Shown: positions 10,701-19,140 of the stretch, piece after piece | How the letters are laid out: every line of letters starts with the position of its first letter | How positions within the stretch are numbered: the first letter of the stretch is position 1 | Source: Balanoglossus misakiensis | Lineage: Eukaryota; Hemichordata | Reading direction: 5' to 3' | Assembly (NCBI GenBank): GCA_040954595.2 | Contig: CM082598.2 | Coordinates: 8,246,001 to 8,310,000, forward strand | DNA: 64,000 nucleotides | The notes under the pieces: generated by a model | Told to the model about the DNA's origin: nothing | The model's database searches: none | Seen by the model: only the letters and a program-made list of their open reading frames with translations | Position numbers and translations under genes: made by a program

Positions 10701-12577
10701 TCACAGATGTCGGTACTTATGTCTTGGACCTGACTTATGAAACAGGACTATTAGTCCTGTTTCAAAATGACCTACATTACAGGTCCTATGCACATGTATT
10801 ACATGTTATGATTGGTTTATCCGCTTCTCTAAGGTCCACTTGCGGCTCGCTGATTGGAGGGACCTTATGTGTTAGGTCTTATTACTATGTATTATTCACT
10901 GGACCTTATAGGTTAGGTCTTATTACTATGTATTATTCACTGGACCTTATAGGTTAGGTCTTATTACTATGCATTATTCACTTTACAGCTCCCTGATTGG
11001 TTAAGGTGTAGGTCTGGTCCTCCAGTGTTCACTGCCTCATTATGCAGGACCTTGTAGGTTAGGTCTTATTAATATGTATTTATTCACCATACAGCTCCCT
11101 GATTGGTTAACGTGTCAGTCTGGTCCCCCCCAGTGTTCACTGCCTCATTGTGAAATGTCCCATGTGCTTCCTGGCTAGCGTTGTGGTAACACATTTTTCG
11201 GGGTGTCCGCAGATCGTTCATTGATTTTCTGAGAAATAGCCTGACTGATACTATCTCCAACATAAACCGCACCCTGGAAAGATAAATGATCTTTTAGGTG
11301 GACTTTGAAAATCTGATTAACTCATCTAAGCATTTTAGCTAAGTTGTATTTTTTTTAATCACCCTCCTACTTTTCATCATCAATTTTATTATTGTTGTTA
11401 TTACTATTTTAAAGTAAATTTGTTTTGACGAAGATGTTGTGATAAGGAGCACGTCGTCCGTTTATACATTCGTATATTGTTTTCATAAAAAGGGAACTAT
11501 GACGGTGCAGCTTCGTGAAAGAAGTACAATAAAAGTTATCATACCTGTAAAGCAACTAATGAGGTATCCCAAAGAAATGCAATGCTATTCTAAACATTTC
11601 TATTGTAAGATATTTTTGGTTTGCTCGAATGAATAGCACACACTTCGTATTCAGCCAGGTGTTACACGAAGTGATGCGCTGAAAGGCATTACGTAACAAA
11701 ACACTAGCCCATTTCAACAAACCGCCACTGAAAATAAAATAAAAAAATTCTCCTGGCAATTTTTATTTCGAGTATCTAGTTCACAGTATCACATAAAATG
11801 CCATGAATAGTGTGAAGGAAAATGTGAAATCCAATCATTATATGAGTGCCTTTCTTTATACACTGGGATCGATCGCGAGCTTCGACCACGCGCAGGTAGC
11901 ATGCCAGACAGAATACGACAACAGTATTTAGAAAGTACAAAAGACTTTGCATAACGAGGCAGTGAAAACTGGAGACCTACACATTAACCAATCAGGGAGC
12001 TGTAAAGTGAATAATACATAGTAATAAGACCTAACCTACAAGGTCTAGTGAATAATACATAATGATAAGACCTAACACATAAGGTCCCTCCAATCAGCGT
12101 GCCGCAAGTGGACCTAAGATTACCAGATGGACCAATCACAGATGTCGGTACATATGTCATGGACCTGACTTATGAAACAGGACTACTTGGACACTAGAAT
12201 CCACTTGTAGCCTGCATCCGTCCAGTAGATGTTGTTAGCAAGCCAGTCAACGGCGAGTGAGTCGACTCTGTTCGACGTGCCGTTGTACATTGTCGAGTAC
12301 GCGCCATCCTGAAGGTTCTGCCGTGTAATGTTCATGTGGCCGTTGTCGCTGTAGAATAGCAAGGAGTCGTCGTAATCGTAGGTCAATGCCACCAGTACGG
12401 CATAATAATGTGCCAACCGAAGCTCGTAGCCATAAATTCCCCTGTTAACCGACCATTCGTCATAGATTGATTGACCGGTACCATTCAAGTGTATGATTCG
12501 AGACTCGTATGCGGAGTGGTCGGCAAAGAGTACACCCAGGGAATACCCTATCGGGTCACTGACGTCGCTTCTGACAC
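915..12577 (-). CDS. LDL-receptor-related (LRP-like) transmembrane receptor with sushi domains, disrupted copy
   Basis: Gene-level entry; the 16 exons are listed separately. Joining exons by consensus splice sites gives continuous phases throughout: YWTD beta-propeller (12577 to 7720), EGF (7478-7365), second YWTD propeller (7051 to 4266), EGF (3632-3537), two sushi/CCP domains (3216-3040, 2688-2524), EGF (2350-2225), transmembrane helix (2049-1962) and an acidic Ser/Thr-rich cytoplasmic tail (from 1712). YWTD propellers followed by EGF modules are typical of LDLR/LRP endocytic and signalling receptors; sushi domains next to the membrane are unusual for that family. The first visible exon starts in phase 1, so upstream exons, including a signal peptide, are missing or lie further upstream. 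Two lesions are present: a 3-kb transposon pair inside the first visible exon, and a frame change in the tail. As written, this copy would not give a full-length protein unless the insertion is spliced out. The family call is strong; function is inferred. Confidence 0.85.
1962..2049 (-). CDS. LRP-like gene, transmembrane exon
   Basis: The exon lies between acceptor TTTTCAG and donor GTAAGA and is 88 nt long, entering in phase 1 and leaving in phase 2. It encodes about 22 hydrophobic residues ([20 protein letters not shown]) followed by YFFRR, a stop-transfer pattern for a type I membrane protein. Confidence 0.85.
2225..2350 (-). CDS. LRP-like gene, membrane-proximal EGF exon
   Basis: Acceptor TTTGGCAG and donor GTGAGT bound 126 nt, phase 1 to phase 1. 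The product has an EGF cysteine pattern (CVSSPC, NNGTC, CIC, STCE) with the usual aromatic/Gly features before the last cysteine. Confidence 0.85.
2524..2688 (-). CDS. LRP-like gene, sushi (CCP) domain 2
   Basis: Acceptor GATCCAG and donor GTAAGT bound 165 nt, phase 1 to phase 1. The pattern is CP..VPNGK, C, G..C, C.DGY, C..TGEW and a final C, that is, a six-cysteine sushi-like module with the conserved W before the last cysteine. It is a close paralogue of the module at 3040-3216, so the pair looks like an exon duplication. Confidence 0.85.
3040..3216 (-). CDS. LRP-like gene, sushi (CCP) domain 1
   Basis: I take the acceptor as CCCGTACACAG, immediately before TTTCTAG, because only this AG keeps phase 1 with the preceding EGF exon. 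The donor is GTAAGT. The 177-nt exon encodes [24 protein letters not shown] and a final C, matching the neighbouring sushi exon residue for residue at the cysteines. Confidence 0.85.
3537..3632 (-). CDS. LRP-like gene, EGF exon after propeller 2
   Basis: Acceptor CTTATAG and donor GTATTG bound 96 nt, phase 1 to phase 1. The product begins [13 protein letters not shown], the LRP pattern 'NPC..NNGGCS.LC' that follows a YWTD propeller, and contains further CLC and C residues. It is a short EGF module. Confidence 0.8.
4266..4410 (-). CDS. LRP-like gene, last blade of propeller 2
   Basis: This exon was recovered from phase logic: it has no internal Met and is hidden by a longer out-of-phase frame. 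The acceptor is CTCGACAG and the donor GGTAATT; 145 nt, phase 0 to phase 1. It encodes [17 protein letters not shown], then a strand segment, then [13 protein letters not shown], the equivalent of the 'vFH..rQP.g.NPC' linker in LRP proteins. It fills the gap between the blade at 5074-5200 and the EGF at 3632, with both phases matching. Confidence 0.75.
4660..4795 (-). repeat. dispersed repeat family A, inverted copy
   Basis: The reverse complement shows the same order of landmarks as 425-590 and 14545-14700: ACCATATATGGTC, then a gcgtgtgcaa-like block, then TGTGATTGGTTG. It lies in an intron of the LRP-like gene. Confidence 0.5.
5074..5200 (-). CDS. LRP-like gene, YWTD blade of propeller 2
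   Basis: Acceptor AATTCTAG and donor GTACGA bound 127 nt, phase 2 to phase 0. The product reads [20 protein letters not shown], then [10 protein letters not shown], a canonical LDLR class B repeat with the post-strand segment. Confidence 0.85.
5312..5446 (-). CDS. LRP-like gene, YWTD blade of propeller 2
   Basis: Acceptor GATCCAG and donor GGTAAAC bound 135 nt, phase 2 to phase 2. It encodes [20 protein letters not shown], then [18 protein letters not shown]: one LDLR class B repeat. Confidence 0.85.
5958..6111 (-). CDS. LRP-like gene, YWTD blade of propeller 2
   Basis: Acceptor TTATCCAG and donor GTATGT (chosen over GTAACT 11 nt upstream because it keeps phase 2 with the next exon) bound 154 nt. 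It encodes [20 protein letters not shown] and the class B motif VADLDGR, followed by [10 protein letters not shown]. Confidence 0.85.
6800..7051 (-). CDS. LRP-like gene, first blades of propeller 2
   Basis: Acceptor TTTTCCAG and donor GTCGGT bound 252 nt, phase 1 to phase 1. The product contains [20 protein letters not shown], a degenerate YWTD strand typical of the first blade. The donor GTCGGT is weaker than the others but keeps the phase. Confidence 0.8.
7365..7478 (-). CDS. LRP-like gene, EGF between the two propellers
   Basis: Acceptor TTCTGACAG and donor GGTAAAG bound 114 nt, phase 1 to phase 1. The pattern [20 protein letters not shown], then [15 protein letters not shown], is the classical LRP EGF that packs against the propeller. 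Confidence 0.9.
7505..7650 (+). repeat. (ATGT)n microsatellite
   Basis: A run of ATGT units from about 7514 to 7592 passes into degenerate AGGT/GGAT repeats up to about 7650. It is intronic to the LRP-like gene. The open frames read through it on both strands are artefacts of its 4-bp period. Confidence 0.95.
7720..7870 (-). CDS. LRP-like gene, last blade of propeller 1
   Basis: Acceptor GGTCATAAG and donor GTAAGT bound 151 nt, phase 0 to phase 1. It encodes [19 protein letters not shown] and ends [15 protein letters not shown], the LRP linker that precedes an EGF module. Confidence 0.8.
8265..8425 (+). repeat. (TCTG)n / CT-rich microsatellite
   Basis: TCTG/TCTATC units include two near-identical copies of a 'ctgtctatctcgcgc..tttcttattgt' block, followed by a CT-rich tract ending just below the exon at 8431. 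It is intronic. Confidence 0.9.
8431..8557 (-). CDS. LRP-like gene, YWTD blade of propeller 1
   Basis: Acceptor CTTCAAAG and donor GTAAGT bound 127 nt, phase 2 to phase 0. It encodes [18 protein letters not shown], then [11 protein letters not shown], a class B repeat. The GTAAGT donor abuts the CT-rich microsatellite. Confidence 0.85.
8844..8984 (-). CDS. LRP-like gene, YWTD blade of propeller 1
   Basis: Acceptor TTTTCTAG and donor GTAAGT bound 141 nt, phase 2 to phase 2. It encodes [20 protein letters not shown], then [11 protein letters not shown], a canonical LDLR class B repeat. Confidence 0.85.
9085..9167 (-). CDS. LRP-like gene, 3' part of the transposon-split propeller exon
   Basis: This part continues the class B repeat of the exon at 12184-12577 after the inserted pair: [20 protein letters not shown], then IACNPLTG and donor GGTGAGC. 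Read with the upper half and a single TA, the exon is 475 nt, phase 1 to phase 2, and fits the following exon exactly. As the sequence stands, reading into the insert from the other half meets a stop codon within a few bases. Confidence 0.8.
9168..10748 (+). mobile_element. MITE-like element, unit A of inverted pair
   Basis: Unit A begins GTTCTGTTTCA and ends TGAAACAGGAC and is flanked by TA on both sides, as for Tc1/mariner-type insertion. Long subterminal arms carry a repeated block of about 40 bp ('ggaccttataggttaggtc...attattcact') in one orientation on the left and inverted on the right. The middle holds no transposase. Unit B is its inverted copy. Superfamily assignment rests only on the TA target and inverted termini and is tentative. 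Confidence 0.75.
10754..12183 (-). mobile_element. MITE-like element, unit B of inverted pair
   Basis: Unit B begins GTCCTGTTTCA and ends TGAAACAGGAC. Its whole sequence is similar to the reverse complement of unit A, including the central part (for example 'gttacacgaagtgatgcgctg' at about 11662 against its complement at about 9886). Units A and B are separated only by TATTA (10749-10753). The right flank TA is at 12184-12185. The two units make a roughly 3-kb inverted repeat. Confidence 0.75.
12184..12577 (-). CDS. LRP-like gene, 5' part of the transposon-split propeller exon
   Basis: Acceptor CGCCTTTAG; enters in phase 1. The start of a YWTD propeller is visible: [20 protein letters not shown], a second strand [17 protein letters not shown], then [20 protein letters not shown]. 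The coding sequence stops at ...WILVSK where the TA target and the inserted element begin. No exon further upstream was recognised, so the N-terminus is unaccounted for. Confidence 0.85.
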
Positions 12578-15500
12578 CTAAAGGCGATAATATAAAATTA
12601 TTTATAGAAGCGATAATTGCAGAATGTCTTGTGTTATTTTTCAAGCAATATACCTGTTGCAGACTGTGTGTAATTCCTACAGGTATTCTCTTATAATCGT
12701 ATACAATCTCACGTTTGAACTAAGACGCTGCTGCATGGGTAACGTCTGTTCAGTTTTCGTACAAATTAACCCGAAAGGAATTTTACCCTGTTTCACCCAT
12801 ATTCCTCATGCAATCAGTTTTCATCAGTATTGAAACTGCAAACATAGACGCGATATCATTGTACATGTATAGTCGTTTCAGGGAGAGATACTACCGAAAC
12901 TTCAAAATTATAACATTGCTGGATAACCACTGCCTATTACAGAATTACGACTATGTGTCGTTTTTGACTGAGTGGTCATTGCTGCAAGAAGCTACATCTT
13001 AATTTTTAGATTTATCTCCCACATATATATTTATTGCGTAAAAATTCACAATCAATTACGCAAGAACCACAGATGAAGTAATTTGGTTTTGAATGGGGAC
13101 CTCGAGTATATAAGGAAGATAAACACTTTTGACTCTTTACATGTTTGGAGTTCAGAGTTATAACATCCCATGCACAACTCCAGTAAGGATGTAATTTCTA
13201 ACACACTAAAATAACTTTGTCTACTAGACCATAAATGTACATATGTCTAAGGAGTAGATAGGTTTCTGATATTTATTCATTTACAAAAAGACAAGCAAAA
13301 GGCAAGACCATATAGAGGCACCTTTGTACAAATTAGTGCGTCCCCTTTGGTGACCTTTTGTATGCAAATTAGTTATATCCAATTTCCGGCCGTTGATTTC
13401 AAAATTATGCATTTAACTTTTAATTGACTCTACTCTCTATTGTGTGAAAAAATAGAAGACATTTGCGGCTGAATAATTTAAGATGACTCCATGGGGTTTT
13501 ACCCTTATACCAAAAACGTGGCACTATGCCAGCGTTTGAGTAATATAAGCACTTCTCCGTAGTTAAGATGGCGTTCAAAATGCCCCCAAACAATGGAAAA
13601 GATATGGGAATACGATTAACGCGGCATGAATAATATTGTTACAATCACGCAGAGTACCGCTTGTTGTTTTTCAAGGCTAACGAATGTCAAACCAGCTAAG
13701 ATTTTCGTCTCTCTAAATCTCGACTTCAATTGCAACCGCATAATTATTTGCACAGTATTGATTAGGGCCGGGGCATTAAATTATTGGTTCACAATCTTGG
13801 TTAACACTTTTATTGTGGTTAAGTACTAAACCACAAACAATTGCCGAGTTGCCTGTCACGAATCTTATTGTATTTGGGTCGAAAACATATTGAGTCGTGA
13901 TGTTTTTGTACTCGACAAAGTCTTGTAAATACCTTGTTATTTAGTCAGTAAACATTACCGTCCTATAAAATAATATTTCACAACACGGCGGCAAACGATA
14001 ATCCAACGTGCACCATTTGTCACCGAGGTACTTTAATATGTAATGTACATTTTCTAATAATTTTTTATGCATACTATACTTACGAAATAATTGGACTCAG
14101 ATATCATACGAGTGCGCGAACAGACAGTCAAAGTTTCACATTATCTGTGAGCGCACCGTGGCTCAACATTTGAGAGAGCCGCTAGTTTATATGGCTCATT
14201 TTTACAATCTCTATACTTGTGCCATAAAATGCGACCTATGGCGGATTTATGATGGGCAGATCAGAGCACGAGAAGTACTCATCGGTTGTTAGTTGCCAGT
14301 GTTTGTACTGAGAAGCAATGCTGACCAAATTGGGCACGTAAAAAAGACCATGTATGTATATGATGAATACTACTTATTTTGATAAGCGCTGTAGTCACGA
14401 TGATGTTATTATCGAATGTGTACATATCTGAAAAGCATGTCTTACCCAAGGTGTGATACCTCAACTAAATAAATAAGACACGTAGTGAAAACAATATCAC
14501 AATTTCACAACACACCTCCGACATTATACATTTCAGACCAATCAAAAAGGTGCACGATCACCTTCAATTTACATATGCCTGTATGTAGTATAGAGGGCGC
14601 GTCGTAGACTTCAAATGGCCAAGTGGTGGTGCTCTTTATTTCACGTGTGCCATCCGTTGAAAATATATGATTGGCTAAATTTGAATTTTTCATTTCAAAC
14701 GTAGTTAAATTGCGTACTGGGTGTCCGTTTTCCTTAATGGGTTGTATCTTTGGGAGCCGACATTAAATAGGCCGGGCGGCGGAGGAATTTAACTATAAAA
14801 TTCCAAAATTCTGAGTAAGCAAGCAAATAGAAATGCCAAGAAAGGCGAATCATGCACCACGCCAAATTGACAAATCAAAATGCGGCAAGGAAATTGCAGC
14901 TCACTTCTGACCATGTGCAAAACTCCGTGGCCTGACAAAAATCATGCTATCACTGTATGATTTTTTTTTATTTTTTTTATTTTTTTTTTGGGGGGGGGGG
15001 GGAGGCTTAGTTCGAACGCTAATAGCTCGGGCCAAGTATGAACGTGGTCACTATTGCATTAATGAGGTAACATCTAGGCTGGATCACAATATGTCCAAGA
15101 TCACAGATTCACGTAACATTGAATTACCATCACCGCACCTGAGCACAACTAAATCTTCTAGGTGAAATACTTTTGTACATTTCGAAAAAAGTGTCCCCCT
15201 CCCCTTCTTTGTCTCTATACTGCTTGAGAACCTTTTTCTAGCTTTCCACTTTAAGTGAGCCCACACAGTCTGGAGTCTGCCGAAGTTAGAGTTCCAATAA
15301 TGTCCGAGTCTACATAGAGAAATATATTTTCTCGTAGCCTGTCTTATCCTTAAGAGGAGTTGGAGATAATCTTTTCGCAGAAAAGATAAGTAACATAATA
15401 AAACAAATCAAGAGGCGTCAGGTAGCGTAAGCAGTAGGCAAACGTTATACAAGTGTCAAATGAGCAAGGATCGCAGATGGGCCCTCACAAGATGTTCATC

Positions 15501-16430
15501 CCACACACGGAACCGATCTTAACTAATTAAGAACAAACGTCGACCCCCACTATATACAGACAAATAATTTTCGGTTTGATATTTTTGTCTTAATAATACA
15601 TCATTTTGCCGCATTTGAATATCAAAAATACAAAGAAAATAATGTCTCCTCAAGGGTTGATGTAGGTAGGTACCAGATGCGTCACAATTCTCTACCATAA
15701 TTTTCCTGGTTGCCACCAAGCTGTATGCTAGAATGTTCTGTTACTAAAACCAAGGCAAGTGCGTTGCTGACACAACGTTAATTACAATTACTATGTGGAC
15801 GTAAATACTCTTAAGAGGTGTTGAGAGGCAAATAGTGTAAAATTATTATGCATTTTTAATTATGCTCTACGTCGTGATAACAATGTCTGGTGCCGTGTCA
15901 ATGCTATGCTTTTCCGAACATATACCCTTACAAATGCATCCAACTAAAACAAAATGTTAATTTACTATCGTGGCAAAATGGCATTTGCGCCTTTTCATGT
16001 TTTGCAAAACCTTATACTTGTGTAGAAATAGTCTTCAGATGTCTCACCTTGCAGTCCAATGGATAGTATAAATGTGAAAATCACACATTTGTTCGGCCAG
16101 CGAATTAAATTCATATTTTCTGGCATGGACTGTCCTCTGTCCAGTCTCTGTTCCGAGCAAAACTCAAACAACAACTGGTTCGCATATACATGGGACAGTA
16201 AAAGTTATATGCGGAACCACTGGGCGTGGTCTTATATAAAGAGTTATGGGTATACGTATACAAACACTGTGCTGAGAGTTTTACAGAGTTTATTACCATG
16301 CAATTTATCCCAAAATAGTTCCAATCGTGTTTACAATCAGTGCTTTGTGAGCTCTCGTATTATTGGGTCTTGGCGTCCACGCCTGTGACATGATTTAACT
16401 AAGATTAAGAATCGCCAAGAAAAGGACAGT
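12578..16430. other. non-coding stretch upstream of the LRP-like gene
   Basis: No exon could be supported on either strand. It contains a family A repeat copy at about 14545-14700, a T-run/G-run tract at about 14963-15003 and only short incidental open frames. The promoter and first exons of the LRP-like gene may lie here, but I could not identify a signal-peptide exon ending in phase 1. Confidence 0.4.
14545..14700 (+). repeat. dispersed repeat family A, copy 2
   Basis: Similar to 425-590 in the same orientation: both contain caatttacata, a tggtggtgctctttattt / tggtggcgcccttatttt block, cacgtgtgccatcc / cacgtgtgccaccc and atgattggcta / gtgattggcta. Confidence 0.55.
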
Positions 16431-16436
16431 GCTTAG

Positions 16437-16873
16437 TACGGAGGCTTAATGAGGCCACAGGAGTAATTTTTTTTTGTTTCATACCTGTAATTTTGTTTTC
16501 ATGCCGGTAATAAAAATTTCATACCTGTAATAAAAATTTCATGCCTGTATTTTTTTTTTTACTTTCGTGACATTTTAACCTACAAGATCTGCTCAGCTCA
16601 GCTGAGTTCAAGTGTGATATTGCGGTCAAAGTTAAGCATAAACCTTTGATATCAACATTCAGGAAGAGAGTAGAAAATACAAACAGAGGTGTCATAACCT
16701 GAGGCAGGTTCCAGCGACACAGAGTCAGCTGAGCCAGTCACTCTACATGCGATCGTAAGCTGTAAGTTCAAAGGTCATTAAAGTAAAAAAAATACAGGCA
16801 TGATCTGATGACGTGAAGTGTTTCATGCCTGTAATTTTTTTTTAGTTTCATGTGGCCTCATTAAGCCTCCGTA
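16437..16873. mobile_element. non-autonomous TIR element with 6-bp target duplication
   Basis: Terminal inverted repeats of about 23 bp start TACGGAGGCTTAATGAGGCC at 16437 and recur inverted, ending ...CCTCCGTA at 16873. The same hexamer GCTTAG flanks both ends (16431-16436 and 16874-16879). The interior has several copies of 'tttcatacctgtaat'/'tttcatgcctgtaat' and no coding capacity. A 6-bp duplication with TIRs is unusual among DNA transposons; the superfamily is not assigned. Confidence 0.75.
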
Positions 16874-18240
16874 GCTTAGCGCTTGCTTTGTTAGTAACTT
16901 GACCGTTAGTTGATATTCAGGATCTGAATTTGTCATGCTTTCAAACATACTTGTGGGTTTTGTTAAGTCGCAAGTCATTTTGTCCCTGTTCTTAAAATTT
17001 GGGCTAAACTGTGTTTCCTCTGAAGTTTTGGCCATAGCGTACATTGCGTTTATCTCTCCTGTGGTTGCTGATAAATTCTAAAAGAGCGGCAGTTTATTCT
17101 TCAAGGAGCTGCGCAGATGGGGAAACAAATGCTAAATGACTTGACATGAATATTTTCTACCCTTTTAAGAAATCTTGCATTAAAAGGCCCTTCTTAAATT
17201 TCATGAATGAAAAAAAAACACTCCCAACTGGGCGATTAATTGGTTCCAGGTGCCAATTTCCTCATTTTCCAATTAATAGCCCTGGACGAATTATCAGTAA
17301 AACCCGGCAGTTAATTTCATTGAATTTTGTGATATTTTTTTATTTGACACTTGACCTTTCAAGGGACAGGACAAAATCATATCAACCCGCTGCTTCAAGA
17401 ACATCACTTGTCGTCCAACAAACAACATCACATATACCCTCAGAATGGCCAGTATCCTCAGATCAGTAATACACATTTATTCTTCAGGTATGCTTCATGG
17501 TATTATTGCCAGTTTTATATTTTCCAAGATAAAAACAAAAATCAATGTATAAAAAAATTATCCAAGTGTTACCGAGTAGTTCACGCACCCATGAGAAAAG
17601 AAAATTCAGATGGCTAACAGCGTTTCACCAACCCATCCACCAAATATCTGAAGTGTCACTAATATGTTCACTTCTCAAACGCCCCTTTAGTTATTTGATT
17701 AATATATATGACTCTAAGAACACTTCCGCGTGATAAGGAGAGTGCCCTAATATACCCTCTTACAAAAAATGGGTCACTGAAGTAGATCCGCGGCTTTATT
17801 ACTGATTTTGAGATCACGTAGAAGAATGCAAATAGGTTTCAACATCATTGCTTTTCTTGGTCTTAACAACAGAAAACACTTAGCTCGTAAAGTGTGGAAT
17901 GATGTCGGGCCATTTAATGATCGGACTTTATTATCTTGGTTTAACATTTTTATTACGTGAAAATATTGATGGACTGAGTTGCCGAGCAGCCTGCCACGAT
18001 TTCCGCCCCAATTGGGTCAAACAAACACATTGTGTAGTGAAGTGTGACTTGAAGCTTGTGTAGTATACTCAACACAGCCTTGTACAAATCTCACGCTGTT
18101 TCTGGACTGTAACTAGTGCCGCTTTATAAAACGATATATCACTACATTTGTTTTCAACACGTTGGCAAAATAACATTCCATTTTGTGCTATTGGTCTCTG
18201 GGGTTCTTTAAAATGCAATTTCTCATCGAAAAATAAACTT

Positions 18241-18560
18241 TGCATACTTTGCGGTATTTTCGTAATAACATTATTATTATACATCTTACATCTCCGTTAG
18301 TTCTTGTGTTGCATGTTACTTGGCTTTCAAAACGCCCAAAATGCCGATACAATCGATCGAAAACCGCTCAGTTGACTCAGTGGGCAGCCATCTTTCTTTT
18401 TTGTTTACCTGCGTTGGAGTGGGGGTGTCTTGAAACCGTCCGCATAACAACGCACACCTGTACACGGTGAGTTGGGGCGCCTTGAAACTCAAGACTTATT
18501 TAACACGCGTTCCGTACGGCTTTTTTAGCGCACGCTAAATTCTATTGTTCTCAGTGCCAG
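18241..18560 (+). repeat. dispersed repeat family B, truncated copy
   Basis: About 320 bp, very similar to 35811-36150. Shared sequence starts inside 'tgcatactttgcggtattttcgtaataac', continues through 'catcttacatctccgttagttcttgtg' and ends near 'ttgttctc..actagatgtataataa'. The 35.7-kb copy has a full palindrome at its left end; here only the right arm remains. Confidence 0.75.
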
Positions 18561-19072
18561 ATGTATAATAACTTGTTTTATCGTATTGCACCAGATTCTC
18601 CAAGACTCTCTTTTTAGACACATAAATTAACAAACAGACAGCAGACGACAACAAGGTCACGTTCCTACAGCACGACGTTCTCATCAACTGCGAAGCGATC
18701 GACGAAGGCTGCAGGATCATTGCAGGAAACCAATAAGAAAACATTTGAAACAGGTATGCGCCCTCAAACTACGTAGAGCACATTTGAGAAGGTCTCTTTT
18801 TACATAACTTTTTGGTCATATTCTCGCAAATGTAGAGCTAACAAATGATTAATTGTTTAAATTTGTTGAACTATTTGCATAAGTATGTCAAAAACTAATA
18901 TTATGTAGCAGTTTATAACGAATCTATTGTGTACATCTGAATTTCAAATGAAGTTTCGCACTAAATTGAAAAATGATACATGAGCATAGAATAAGAAATT
19001 ACATCATTTGATCATGATCTCAATTTGCATGTCTTAATCAAAGCTAATGAAATTGTTGTATTTCAATACCTA

Positions 19073-19140
19073 ACCCTTTAACCACCATGGTTCAGACCAA
19101 ACCCATTGTTTTCTATGGTGAGGACCTCTAAAGAAGGAAC
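19073..19140 (+). repeat. short dispersed repeat, copy 1
   Basis: The block 'aaccctttaaccaccatggttcagaccaaacc...ttgttttctatgg' resembles 33864-33935 in the same orientation. It is too short to classify. Confidence 0.4.

Noticed and set aside
9807-11759. A frame conserved in both units of the inverted pair (9807-10031 plus and 11556-11759 minus)
   Set aside because: The units are recent copies of one another, so any frame is conserved. The peptide has no recognised domain and no transposase motif.
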